This document shows positions 11,487-21,753 of a stretch of 64,000 nt of DNA, in pieces. This stretch comes from Orientallactaga sibirica (taxonomy: Eukaryota > Chordata > Mammalia > Rodentia > Dipodidae): assembly GCA_036365145.1 (NCBI GenBank), contig JAEOAD010000034.1:16707501-16771500 (forward strand), written 5' to 3'. A program made the translations under genes and the position numbers. The notes under the pieces were generated by a model, which saw only the letters and a list, made by a program, of their open reading frames with translations, made no database searches and had not been told where the DNA came from. Each line of letters opens with the position of its first letter. Position 1 is the first letter of the stretch.

Positions 11487-11714
11487 CTAACCAATTGTCA
11501 GTGCTGTGGCAAGTTTATTTAAATCAGTAAGAATTTGGAAATCAAAAGATATGGATCTATTGTTGAATTTATATTGAGGCCAAGCTATGCTGTAATAAAA
11601 GATTACATGGTGAGGTTTGATATCATCTTGGAGCCCTAATTTCTTTAAGTGTTGAAGTAGACAACCAGAGGTGGGTGGGGTGATAGGGACAGTTTTGGAA
11701 GTCTTATTTCCCAT
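11487..11714 (-). pseudogene. Gag matrix (MA) fragment, inner provirus
   Basis: Within a 95-codon minus-strand frame, the Met at codon 21 (about 11714) begins MGNKTSK, a Gly-2 start typical of myristoylated matrix proteins. It is followed by a GCLLQHLKKLGL helix-like stretch, a VIFYYSIAWPQYKF block and FDFQILTDL. A Trp-Pro-Gln-Tyr block and an F(D/N)..IL.(D/Q)L block at this spacing are usual in class I (gammaretrovirus-like) matrix domains. The frame stops after about 75 residues, with no capsid or nucleocapsid following. In intact relatives matrix directs Gag to the plasma membrane; this piece is non-functional. Confidence 0.75.
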
Positions 11715-12753
11715 CTCATGAGGAGAAGGAAAAGGTGTTAGGAAGAGACTCTTGTAAGGAAGAGAGAAGGACACAACTAAGATGTGTTTTTGAAGGAGTA
11801 ATTATTAGTTTTGAAGAATGAGGTCTCAGGAGGAGTAGGAGGAGAGAGAGAGAGAGAGCACGCACGTGCATGCGGCAGCGCGCGATGCCCGCAGACCAGA
11901 GCAGCTTGGGAGATTAAGCTTCAACCTGGCGGGAGCGTATAAATTACAGTGGCTCAGTGCTCCAATGCTTGAGGCAGTCCGTCTGGCACAGTGGCAGCAG
12001 ACAGAGAAGCTGCAGCAGGTTGCCCAAGTGCTGAGAATGGCTGAGGGAATGCAGCAGAGAGGAAGACAGAAAGGGAAAAAAAGGACAGAGGGAAGGAGCA
12101 AGTTGGTCACTCTTTGAGCATGGCAGATCAATTTCAGCAGTGGGAAGAACAGTAGTTGTAGAAAACAAAGGAAAAGAAGGGAGGAGCGAGTTGGTCCCTC
12201 TTAGAGAGTGGCTGATCAAGTTCATGGGTGGTGGGAGGAGGGGCAGGAAGCTGTCCTCTCCCACAGCAGAGGCAGTTTGGTGGGGAGAGAGGGGAATGGG
12301 GAAGGAGAGTGCCTCTAGGCCAGCTAACTAAGCCGAAAAGCACCCTTCAGGGCTCGGTGGGCCTGACAGAGTCTAGAGGTGTTGAGAGTATTAAGACCTG
12401 GGGAGTTCATAAATGGACAAAGGGGTGTGGTCTGACCTACCAGTTTGGTTTAGGAAGGGAGACCTCCCTCCGAGAGTGAGATCAGGCCATGAGAGACACT
12501 CCCTGAGGGGAGAAAGGGTGGAGAAGGTTTAGAGGAGAGAGATAGAGGGAGAGTACTTCTGAGAGGAAGCCAATTTGTGGAAGACCCTTACCAGGGGTAG
12601 AGGGTGAAGGAAGAAGACGAAAGCAGAATAGTGGTGGGTGGGAGAGGCGGCATCTGGCAGATGGTCCACGGCTGTCAGAGGGTCAGTGACAGCTCGGTGG
12701 TCTAGTTGGGGAAAAGAATTCTAGCCGTCCAAGAGGGCAACCAGGAGCCGCCT
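11715..12753 (-). other. Leader region of the inner provirus
   Basis: About 1 kb between primer site and gag, G-rich on the plus strand, with a (GA)n run at about 11842-11858. It contains an imperfect duplication of about 90 bases (GGGAAGGAGCAAGTTGGTCA near 12089, GGGAGGAGCGAGTTGGTCC near 12180). The many short opposing frames here reflect this composition and are not genes. A packaging signal would be expected here but cannot be seen by eye. Confidence 0.6.
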
Positions 12754-12771
12754 ATCCGAGACAGGGCACCA
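12754..12771 (-). other. tRNA-His-like primer binding site
   Basis: Two bases after the minus-strand CA end of the 5' LTR the minus strand reads TGGTGCCCTGTCTCGGAT. This matches the complement of a mammalian tRNA-His 3' end, as I recall it, at 16 of 18 positions. It fixes the element's orientation and suggests a tRNA-His-primed class I lineage. Confidence 0.75.
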
Positions 12772-12773
12772 GA

Positions 12774-13232
12774 TGTAAGGTTTGTGAATGACCAAAGACC
12801 ACACAGGACCACTGTGAGGCAGGGAGAAAGCTATTCTTCAGGGCCTGAGCTGCTGGGTTGTCTCACAGGAGAGAGAGAGAGAACATGACTGTGACAATTT
12901 GGGTTTTTATAGAGTTTTTCATTTTGGGAGGGGAATACAGAAGACAAAGGACTAGAGACTGCAAGGAACTGCCTGGGCCAAATGGAGAAGCTAGATAATC
13001 AGAGGAACAGAGATCAAACAGTGGAAGAGGGGGTGTCCCCAGGAGAAGAGCCAGGCTGTGTCTGAGATAAGATCAGCTGGAAACTATGGCTGAGAACATT
13101 GTTAAGTCAGGGGAGTGTGTGGGGTGGGGGGGTCGATTGATAGGCAATCTAAACATCTAAACTTGCATCAGTCAGGCTGTTGTTCTCTTCCTTCATTTCT
13201 ACTCTATCTTGGGACTCTTGTTCTACCTAACA
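12774..13232 (-). repeat. 5' LTR of the inner minus-strand provirus
   Basis: 459 bases, plus-strand text TGTAAGGTTTG... to TTCTACCTAACA. On the minus strand a CTATAAAAACCC box lies at about 12904-12915. The expected AATAAA downstream appears degenerate (AATAGC near 12830-12836). Confidence 0.88.
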
Positions 13233-13237
13233 CTGGG

Positions 13238-15137
13238 GGTGTGGGGAAAAAAGCATGCTGGGATAGAGCCTGATCAGCTCTAGGGCCATTCTGAGTAGAA
13301 CCCTTGTGTATCCCAGGTCAAAATGATGGCTGACCAGGGGCTCTATGTGTATGTGGAGCCCACGGGGTTGCTCCATGTGTATTCAGAGCTGACAGGACTG
13401 CTCTGTGTTTTTGCAGCTGACAGGACTGCTGCATGGGTATTCAGATTTGCCCCATGTGTATTTGGAGCTGACTGGGGGCTCCACGTGTGATCACAGATGA
13501 ATGTTAAAGCTTTTCAGAGGCCCAACAGAGGTCCATTAAGAGGCATTTACATAGTGACAGCCAGGGAATTCCCATAAGGGGGGAGGGAACTGTAATTTAA
13601 CCTCTGTGCGAATGTGTGTGTGAATGGGCGGCTCAATCTGCTTGCTTCTGAGTTTGAATTTGTAGCCCTAAGGCTGGGCATCCAAGATCCCCACTAAGGC
13701 CACAGGATTCGAGTGGGCTTCTTCTGCAGTACCATGGCAAGTGGCATAAGTCTCATGGCAGGATTGGAATAGTATCCAATTGCAAGTCGCAAACTGAACC
13801 CACTACAGCCAAGCACTGCCGAAGTTCCTCTGGATGCGGCCAGATGAGCCTCTGCAGGGCTTCCTTCCGACATGGCAACCCGGTCCCTTGCCTGTCGTCA
13901 GTCACTAAAACCAGGAGGAAAACACAAGAAAGGGGAGGCACTGTGATGCCTCTTAATATATGTGTGTATGTGAATGTGTATGAGAGCCCTGAACCTATGG
14001 GTATGTGGGTAAGGGGGAGCCAATGTGATATCTCCTAGTGTGGTGTGTTCATGTGGGTGTATGTGCACATGTGTCAGTATCTGAGGCTGTGAACAATTTA
14101 TGCCCAGTGTCTCTGTCCCCTGAGCAGAACCTGAAAAAGGCCTCAGATCCCTTTGATGCAGCTTGTGCCAATGCTACTATGTTCCTGGACCCCTGGTCCC
14201 TGCTATTTCCCTAGTGCTGAAAGTTGATCTAAAAAGTTGGGTACTGGGCTGGGTCCCAAGCTATTACAGGATTCTTTGCAGATCCAAAGGGAACTTCTTA
14301 TAGAAATTGTGAAAGAATTTATAGTAGCCATTTCAGCACCTTTTGTTTTCCTTGGCCTGTACACATGGACAATGTGGGCACTGGAAGAAGGAGGCAGTCT
14401 GAATACAGGTCTGGGGGTGGGGAGGGAAGGGGTTATGCTATCTCACTGTGCTCCCCAGTGGTGAGGTCCATCAGAAGTTAAACACTAAAGCTGTGAGGGG
14501 GCCAGTCATTAAAGTTTCTGGGTTACCAGTACAGTCCAATATGAGGGGGAAGGGAATGGAGCTAAAATTAAACTTCTGGCTGTTTACTTTTCCTTGGGAG
14601 TGGATAATGGAAAGATAAATTCTTTTCCTTTTGTTTACTAACTGCCTGTTGGGAAGGGATTAAAGATGTTCCCTCCTGATAACTCTAAGGTTATCTGTGA
14701 GCTTGTAAATTTTATGGTCCAAAAGAATTTTTCCATGGAAGTCAGTGTTTATAAATCCTTCAGTTATGTTGAAGTCTTATGATAAGGTGGTAAGGAGTAC
14801 ATTAAGGCATTGTTCCCTCACATTGGCTGGCTGATGCATTCATGACCTCACTAAATAAATAAGGGGAGAAAGACCAGACAAGGTAAGTAAGCAGAGATGG
14901 ATCTTTAGAAGACTTGAGAGGAAAACAAAATGCTATCAAATATCAGCCACACTAGGGCTGATTAGAAAAGAGAAATTGTTACAAAATTTACAACTGAGAT
15001 ATATATGTTTAAGAGGTTCTTTTTCCTTTTAATGTAGTTTCCTTTTATCCTGATGGAACATAAAATTGTTTTAATCACACAGATGCATGAACAAAAGGTC
15101 ATCTTAGATCTGCCAAGTACAGTATCTTTCTTTGTTA
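13238..15137 (+). other. Degenerate interior of the outer provirus
   Basis: It continues the outer element after the inner insertion. It contains a short imperfect minisatellite (13336-13495). No gag or pol motif is recognisable; the short frames at 13753-14464 lack known domains. Confidence 0.45.
13336..13495 (+). repeat. Imperfect minisatellite, GCTGACAGGACTGCT units
   Basis: Variants of CTCCATGTGTATTCAGAGCT plus GACAGGACTG recur four to five times with spacings of roughly 28-37 bases, in the outer provirus just after the inner insertion. Confidence 0.7.
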
Positions 15138-15142
15138 TTTGT

Positions 15143-15529
15143 TGTGGTAGTTTGAATATATGTCCCCCAATATATTCAGTGTTTTATTAGTTATAGTTTG
15201 CATCTGCAATCACCTTGCTAGAGGCAATGTCACTGGGGGCCAGTCTTAAGGTGTTAATGGTGGGTTTGAGATTCCATTGTAAAGATATGCAAATGTGCCT
15301 AGCAGGAGTTCCTGAAGTGTGCTGTGTGACCTTTTTGGCTGTAGTTTTGCTCTGTGTGCTGTGCGCCTGGTTGGCTTTTCTCTCTTGCCTGGTCCTGTGA
15401 AGGGCAAGCCACTTCTTCTGCTATTATGGAACTTCCCCTGGATCTGTAAGCTTCAATAAATAATCCCTTCCTCCATAACTGTGCCTGGTCTGGAAGTTCA
15501 TCTCAGCAAACCTGAAGCTGTCTGCTACA
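15143..15529 (+). mobile_element. Solo MaLR-type LTR
   Basis: 387 bases from TGTGGTAGTTTGAATATATG to CTGTCTGCTACA, flanked by exact TTTGT on both sides (15138-15142 and 15530-15534). The AATAAATAATCC segment near 15455 is the polyadenylation region. It is the same subfamily as the minus-strand copy at 42817-43176. There is no internal region, so this is a solo LTR formed by LTR-LTR recombination. It inserted into the outer provirus and so is younger than it. Confidence 0.88.
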
Positions 15530-16055
15530 TTTGTTATAAAATTATTTAGAAGGTACCAAAAGATCTTAACTGGTTTTGTAAATTAAAACAACAACAAAAA
15601 CAAGAACTCTGAGAATTATAACCCAGAGTAACAGATGTCTCATTTGGTCACAGAGAAGCCAGGTTACATACAGAAAGACAGTAGGCAAATATAGCCTAAG
15701 ATAATTAGGCTCTGAACAGACAGCAATCAATTCTCCTTAAGTGCTGAAGATGAAGTTCTAATAATATAGGTGTAGCTCTTAGGAACTTCAGTTTTAGTTC
15801 CTTTCTGTATGCTGAACAGGCACTAAAACCACTCTTCAGAAAAAGCAACCAAGGACATAATTCCCTGGATTATATTAAGTCTATTAGCCCTCATCATAGC
15901 CTGGCCATTACCTTATACAACCTTTCTGTATGTGGCTTGACATTTACAAGTAACATAAACAAATATTTTATATCCAAGGCCAGAAATGACAATTACAGGT
16001 GAGAGAAACAAGTTTTATCTATAAAAGACATTAACTTAGATAAAGAAAGTTAATT
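15530..16055 (+). other. Degenerate interior of the outer provirus
   Basis: AT-rich, no readable coding motif. Confidence 0.4.
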
Positions 16056-16067
16056 AAAATTAAGAGA

Positions 16068-16277
16068 ATAGGGCTGGAGAGATGGCTTAACAGTTAAGGC
16101 ACATGCCTGCGAAGCCTAAGGACCCTGGTTTGATTCTCCAGGTCCCACATAAGCCAGATGCACATGGTGGCACATGCATCTGGAGTTCATCTGCAGTGGC
16201 TAGAGGCCCTGGCGTGCTCATTCTCCTCCACCCTCTCTCTCTCTGTCTCTAATAAATAAATAAAAATAAAATCTTAA
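16068..16277 (+). repeat. tRNA-derived SINE with 12-bp target duplication
   Basis: A well-preserved copy: GGGCTGGAGAGATGGCTTAA (A-box region), GGTTTGATTCTCC (B-box region), CCAGATGCACATGGTGGCAC, a CT tract and AATAAATAAATAAAAATAAA. AAAATTAAGAGA flanks it at 16056-16067 and 16278-16289. Confidence 0.93.
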
Positions 16278-16289
16278 AAAATTAAGAGA

Positions 16290-17201
16290 CTAATAAATAA
16301 ATGTAGTCTACTCAGTACAGACAAAAGATCTGGAGATCTGAAAGGATGTCAAACTGAAAAGACTAAAAGTTTGAATATTTTTGTCAAATTTTTATAACCA
16401 TAAAATTATGAGCTTTGTATCATTGGGCCTAATGTTGTCTGTTGAAATGAATTTCCCTATTAAATGAGCTTTTGTCTAACAGGAGTGATATGAAATCAAA
16501 ACAAAATATATGGAGAGGAATTTATTTATTATATAAAAATAGCCAGTTTGTTCATTGGGAAAACATACAGGTTTAACATTTAGGCATAACTCTTAATGGG
16601 GCTATTGAAGGCTTCCCTGGAAAAAGATAATGCTAATTTAAAGGAAGAAATCTTGTTGTTATGAACAAAAGAACACAAAATAAGGTATTAATTAAAAAGA
16701 AAAGAAACTGAAGTTCTGTTTGAAAACAACTTTTATAAACATCAATAGAAGTATAGCACTATCTAAGAGTAAAATTTGATTTACTAAGAGTTGAACTTTG
16801 GCTATGGGAATGCCCTCTAATAATGTAATCTTAACCAGTTCAATATCTTTTAACTTAGAGGTATGTGAGACCAGTCCTGTGGTTAAAAGAAAATAGTTCT
16901 ATTTAATGATAATAAGGTTGGGTCAGTCTTTGTTGCCCTTTGAACTCATAATAATTTAAGAGAATGGATGTTAACTCAGTCTCACTTCTCAACAATGGAA
17001 ATGGATAATAAGGCGTTATAAAATTTTTACCCTTAGGCCTTGGACAACAATAAGTGGAAAGCCAGAAAGTCATCTATAGTTAGAAATAAATTTTACATTG
17101 GTATGTGATGGCATTGAGATTTTAGCTTTGTAGCATAAAAGATATAAACCTATAATATGTAATGTGTCATGTTAGCAAAATTTATGCATTGATCTGACCC
17201 T
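16290..17201 (+). other. Degenerate interior of the outer provirus
   Basis: AT-rich non-coding sequence between two SINE insertions. No motif recognised. Confidence 0.4.
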
Positions 17202-17210
17202 AAGAAATAT

Positions 17211-17375
17211 TTAAGATCTGGGTATGGTGGTGCACTAGCACCTGGGAGGCAGAGGTAGGAGGATCACAGTGAGTTCGAGGCCACCCTGAGACTACATAGT
17301 GAATTCCAGGTCAGCCTGGGCTAGAGTGAGACTCTCAAAAAACTAAAAGAAAAAACAATTAAAATTAAAAAAGAA
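17211..17375 (+). repeat. B1-like SINE with 9-bp target duplication
   Basis: It contains GGTATGGTGGTGCAC, GGGAGGCAGAGGTAGGAGGA, GAGTTCGAGGCCACCCTGAG and AGGTCAGCCTGGGCTAGAGT, then an A-rich tail. The CCTTTAATCCCAG block is deleted. AAGAAATAT flanks it at 17202-17210 and 17376-17384. Confidence 0.92.
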
Positions 17376-17820
17376 AAGAAATATCCTAAATGTTAAACAG
17401 AATTTACAATTTTTATGTTACAGAGGTCAGTGATCATAACAAGAAAAATAATATGCTGATTTTGGAAAACTGGTGTAAAAAATGTCTACAGAGTACTGCT
17501 TCAAAAGAGTAACTTTTAAATAAAACTTGATAAAAGATAAGTATATTTAAATGTAACTTTAGAGACATTTAAAATTAATCAATTTTAATAGCAGGATAAC
17601 ATATTTAAAATGTTATTAATTAAGGTGATTGAAAGATAATATCTTTATGTTTCTATCTAATATATGTATTGATAACCACTTATGTCATGGTATCCAGGTT
17701 ATCAATTGTGATCGCCATGCTTGTCAAGGTTGAGACTTCAACTCATTGATGTTAACCTGTGTTTGGTAATGTTCGTAACTCAGCCAAATTAGCTATGGTC
17801 CTATGCCAACCCTTTAACTA

Positions 17821-17821
<1 letters not shown>

Positions 17822-17854
<33 letters not shown>
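17822..17854 (+). repeat. Poly(A) run, about 33 bases
   Basis: Long homopolymer without an attached SINE body; it may be the tail of a lost or severely truncated retrocopy. Confidence 0.8.
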
Positions 17855-17856
<2 letters not shown>

Positions 17857-18192
17857 TTTACTTGTTAGTATTTCATCTTCATGATTTAGTAATTGTGAAC
17901 TGTCATAAATTAACTGATAAAATCATCTAATGGTTAGAGGTGCTTACTTACAAGATTATGTCTGTCTAAATGTCTCTAGTATATGTGAAATTCAAGTTGG
18001 TTTAGCTCAACAATAACTAGGTTCTGCTTTATTCTTAAGTTGTGTGTAATCAAAGGCTCAGTCAAAGTTTTCATTAAATAGTTGTTTCATTACTGGTCTC
18101 TTAAGTTCATTGCTTATAGATATATTGATACTTAAGACCTGTTCTCTGCTCTAGGACACAGCCTTGTGTCCAAGTGATTTTTATAGATGGAA

Positions 18193-18370
18193 TTTTTTGT
18201 TTTGTTTTTTTGTTTTTTTTTTTTTTTTTTTTTCTAGGTAGGGTCTCACTCTAGCCCAGGCTGACCTGAAATTCACTACATAGTTTGAGGGTGGCCTTGA
18301 ACTCTCAGCCATCCTCTTACCTCTGCTGCCCATGTGCTGGGATTAAAGGCATGCACCACCACGCCCAGAT
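18193..18370 (-). repeat. B1-like SINE, minus strand
   Basis: A T-rich tail (18193-18233) precedes CTAGGTAGGGTCTCACTCTA, AGGCTGACCTGAAATTCACT, CTGGGATTAAAGGCATGCAC and CACCACGCCCAGATGG. Orientation follows from the tail at the low-coordinate end. Confidence 0.93.
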
Positions 18371-20759
18371 GGAAAAAAAAAATGAAACTCTGATGTTCTG
18401 TTTCTGCTTTTACTAAAGTTGTTTACAAATAATGATGCCAAGTTTTTGTAATGACTTATCTTTTCCTGACATACAAGTTCTGGATCAAATCAATTGATTT
18501 AAAGTTGTTGGTAAACAAATGTTTTCAGGGCTACTAACATGTTCTGCCTGTACTTGTAATTGACAGATACTTAAAAGATAAAATATATATGCTTTCTATT
18601 TTCCAGATATAGTTTATTGTCACCTGACAACTAAATTAAATATTAATCCAAATTAGTTAAACTTTTGTGTTATTCTTTAACTAGATCTGCCTTATTAACC
18701 AGATATGTTCTGCATTTCTTTAAGCAGATCAGTTTTGTTAATCAGATGTGTACAGTCTCTCTGAGTGATTAGTAACCATATGTAGAAGCCAAAGCCAATT
18801 GGAAACTTTGGAGCTAAAAGGATAGCCAATATGTTGGTTCCTATTTCCAGGACAGAAGGCCACAGGAGATGACAGGACACTTCTAACCTCTAGCCTCTTG
18901 TACATTACCTGTGTTCTTGGTCAGAGAGAACATGGAAACTGGGAGACCAGGAAATAGATTCTAAGTGAGTATATCTGCAGAAGGAGAGTCACTACTATGC
19001 TTCTATGCTTCAAGGGAAGTCACATGGTCAGCACAGCCTTGACTTATCTCAGCAGATGACGCAATAGTGAGAGTCCTAGAGTGTATGGCACAATACAGGC
19101 CTGGTCACATGGTAGATCACATGGTAAAAGAAACCAGGAAGTGGCTTCTGTAAACATGGCATTCTGCGCAGGCCTAGCTCCGGCTAGAATCTCTCCTACA
19201 GAGCCATAACTAGCCTCTAAAGTACGATATAGTGTTAATTATGGCTGCCTGTGTGGTACTAAACACCCAGTAAGAGAATATAACCACAAAATGTTACAAT
19301 ATAAATGAAAATTGAACTAATATGTTCCTTTGTCTAATGTTGGCTTACACTACTAAGTTCTTATGTTAACTTACATTTTCTTCTGCCTATGTCTGGCTCT
19401 AGTTAATTAGCCACTGTTTGCCTTAAAATAAACGAAAAATAATAAAAAAAAAGGGGGAAATGAAGGAAATAAAATGCCTAAGGGTAAAATTCACCCAGGA
19501 AAGATGCAATGAGTAAGAATACAAATTATTTAAAAGGACATAACTCAGGAAAAATCTAGACATAACCTATTCTATTGGCTCAGGATGGGATGTTTGACCA
19601 TGCTGTGATCAGCCCAGTTGGATGTATAAAATAGACAATCCAAAGATTATCTTTACTGGTTATGTTTACCTAGTGGTTATCAATTTGTGTTGGTCCAGAC
19701 TCTCCTCGTTACACTTAATTACAATGAAAATGCATGCTTTGCCATCATGTATTAAAATATACAGCTTGTATTGGTTTTATAGGATTCATAGTTATCAAAG
19801 AGTCCTAAATCTCAGATGAAGCTTGAAGTTTTAGAACTATCTTAAAGTTGGTAAAAGGTGATGGCGACTTATAAAGCTAATCTAAATATAGTTTACATTA
19901 TGAGAAACTCATGAAAAAAATTAATGGTTTAAATGTGTGATCCCATAAAATCAGAGCCAAATCTTGTCTCCAACATGTAGAGCCCCACCAAAGATCCCAA
20001 CCATAAGATTTAAAGTACTAATGATGCTGGTTGTTTGATGGTGTTCCCTTGGAATTTGTAACATGAGGAGACTCACTTATCCGTAGGAAACTGGACACAC
20101 CCCCACCAGACTGGGGATATTTTCTAAATAAAAGATTAGATGATGTAGCCACTCCAGCAAGACTGTAATACATCACTTAAATGCTATTAAAGTTACAGGT
20201 GCCACTCTATGGATTCACCACACTTGGGTAAAAAGGCCCATGCAGCTGAAGGGAACACATCTTGGCTGGCACAATGATGTCCACACCAGCCACTCTAAAT
20301 CACCATGCAAAGGTGCCATGAGTGTTCCAAAGATCTGCAATTCTTCTTTGGCCACACCCAGAAGCTGGTCAGTCTATGCACAATTGAAACTTGAGGATCT
20401 ACAGGCCTGTACCAATTGCACACCTGGGAGCTGATTGGCCCATGTCCCCCGGAAGCTTTAGGAAGTCTCTGGGGAGCAACTCTGGATCAGGATCATGATG
20501 CCAATCCATCCAATTGGGTCTGGCAATGGCACCATTGCTGGTATTTTCAGTGGAGATGGAGACAATGGCCCCACGGAGTTCAAACTTGGGGAGAAGAATA
20601 GCTAGAACCCTATTTTACATAGTGACAGAAAACATGATTGGAAGGGCTATCTATTTTTGTAGCAGTTTATGTGATATGAAGCCATACAGTACTGGGAAGC
20701 ACCCATGAATAGGAACTAAAAATGAAAAAAACAAAAAGGGAGTTTCTACACACTTTTAA
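18371..20759 (+). other. Degenerate pol/env region of the outer provirus
   Basis: Homologous to the inner provirus over 18914-19245. It contains an internal polypurine-like tract, AAAAAAAAAGGGGGAAATGA (about 19443-19462), that looks like a PPT away from the real 3' LTR. No intact frame. Confidence 0.45.
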
Positions 20760-21180
20760 TATACCTTGTCTGCTAAATTCACAGATAATGTACACCAAAG
20801 AGCCAAGTTGTTGATAGACCTACAAAAGCAGCTAAATTCCCTGACTGATATTGTTATTCAGTATAAGAGAGGCTTGAATCTGCTTACACCTGATAAAGGA
20901 GGACTATGTTTATTTAAATAAGGAATGCTGCTTTATACAATCAAACCAGGAGTTACTATGAATAGACTCCAGAGACTTAAAGACTTAAAGTGTGGCAAAT
21001 GAAGAGAAAATTAATAAACCCCTGTCGTGTGACAGCTTTTGGTCATGGACTAACTGGTCTATGCCCCTGATCAGACCACTAACAAAGATCTTCTTAAGAT
21101 TATTATTTGAGCCCTGCATCTTGGACCTCATAAGTAGACTTATCACCACTAGATGCTCTCAGCCCAAGGGCTTATTTTAG
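20760..21180 (+). pseudogene. Envelope transmembrane subunit remnant, outer provirus
   Basis: In the frame beginning about 20820 the plus strand reads LQKQLNSLTDIVIQ, followed by a LNLLTPDKGGLCLF block: the coiled-coil and immunosuppressive-type segment of class I transmembrane envelope proteins. A stop codon follows within a few residues. A second open piece (20992-21180) has WSWTNWSMPLIRPL followed by FEPCILDLISRLI, which resembles the C-terminal membrane anchor and the conserved Cys-x-x-Asn/Asp stretch at its cytoplasmic end. The pieces are in broken reading frames. The position, 80 bases before the PPT and 3' LTR, agrees with env. It is non-functional. Confidence 0.78.
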
Positions 21181-21247
21181 TCCAATGAAACAAGAATACT
21201 CAGATTTAGAAAAGTTGAAGTCTTTTATATAAAACTGACAAGACTTC

Positions 21248-21261
21248 AAGAGGGGGGAAAC
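21248..21261 (+). other. Polypurine tract of the outer provirus
   Basis: AAGAGGGGGGAAAC lies immediately before the right LTR. Such a tract primes plus-strand DNA synthesis in retroviruses and fixes this LTR as the 3' copy. Confidence 0.8.
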
Positions 21262-21753
21262 TATTGAAGGAATAGCACATATTTAATGTTTCTAGCTTAT
21301 ATTACATTAGGCAGAATATAATCAACGTATCTATAAGAAATGTAAATGTACCTAGCACTTTTCAGTGAACTGATAGATGTTGCACTTCTCTCCTCTGAAA
21401 CTGCGGGGGGGGGGGGCAGATTCCTCTGATGGTCAGTAACAAGAATTCCATGACTCTGAGCCTGACCTCTCTGGACAATATATAACTACGTTATCTCGAG
21501 AGACAGTTGCCTGTACTTAATCTTATTTAACAGAACCCTCCACTTATGGATATAAATCTCCCCACTCTGTAAGTGCAGGAGACTTCAGACAAAGGACTTT
21601 AAAAGTTATATAAGTCCAGCACAATCTGAGTTCAGGGCCTCTGTCAGGTTTTTGGCATTGGCCAGCAGAGGTCTGTGTGTGAATAAAGGCTCTCTGTCTC
21701 TCGGAAGTGGATTTTGTCTGATTATTCTCATTGACTCATTAATTCCTATAACA
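21262..21753 (+). repeat. 3' LTR of the plus-strand class I provirus
   Basis: 492 bases with TATTGAAGGAATAGC...AATTCCTATAACA, TATATAA at 21607-21613 and AATAAA at 21682-21687, aligning along its length with 7064-7552. A G-run near 21402-21415 replaces GCAGAGGGGGAG of the other copy. It is followed by TTAG. Confidence 0.87.

Larger units (their letters stand above)
7812..13232 (-). mobile_element. Defective class I endogenous retrovirus, minus strand, inserted in the outer provirus
   Basis: Two direct LTRs (7812-8264 and 12774-13232) are flanked by CTGGG on both sides (7807-7811 and 13233-13237). Read on the minus strand the LTRs run TG...CA. A tRNA-His-like primer site follows the 12774-13232 copy, which makes that the 5' LTR. 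Downstream come a leader of about 1 kb, a gag matrix fragment (about 11714-11487) and an envelope transmembrane fragment (8837-8550) before the 3' LTR. The length (5.4 kb) is short for a full provirus, and the usual pol region is replaced by AT-rich DNA with a CA microsatellite and a 91-bp tandem repeat. No intact viral gene remains. Confidence 0.88.
7064..21753 (+). mobile_element. Defective class I endogenous retrovirus, plus strand, with nested insertions
   Basis: Two direct LTRs (7064-7552 and 21262-21753) are flanked by the same 4 bases, TTAG (7060-7063 and 21754-21757). A purine-rich tract, AAGAGGGGGGAAA (about 21248-21260), lies directly before the right LTR, and a degraded transmembrane-envelope region precedes it. 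Order and strand therefore fit a plus-strand provirus. The interior is about 13.7 kb only because it holds another provirus (7812-13232), a solo MaLR LTR, one tRNA-type SINE and two B1 elements. I see no intact gag or pol frame. The LTRs differ at scattered positions, so the insertion is old. Host-genome context only; it cannot make virus. Confidence 0.85.

Noticed and set aside
11826..12264. Overlapping 80-106 codon frames on both strands
   Set aside because: They lie in the non-coding leader of the inner provirus and are Ser/Leu/Pro-rich from skewed composition.
16068..16277. tRNA gene
   Set aside because: The A- and B-box-like motifs belong to a SINE head; it has a CT tract, an A-rich tail and target duplications, and no tRNA cloverleaf is intact.
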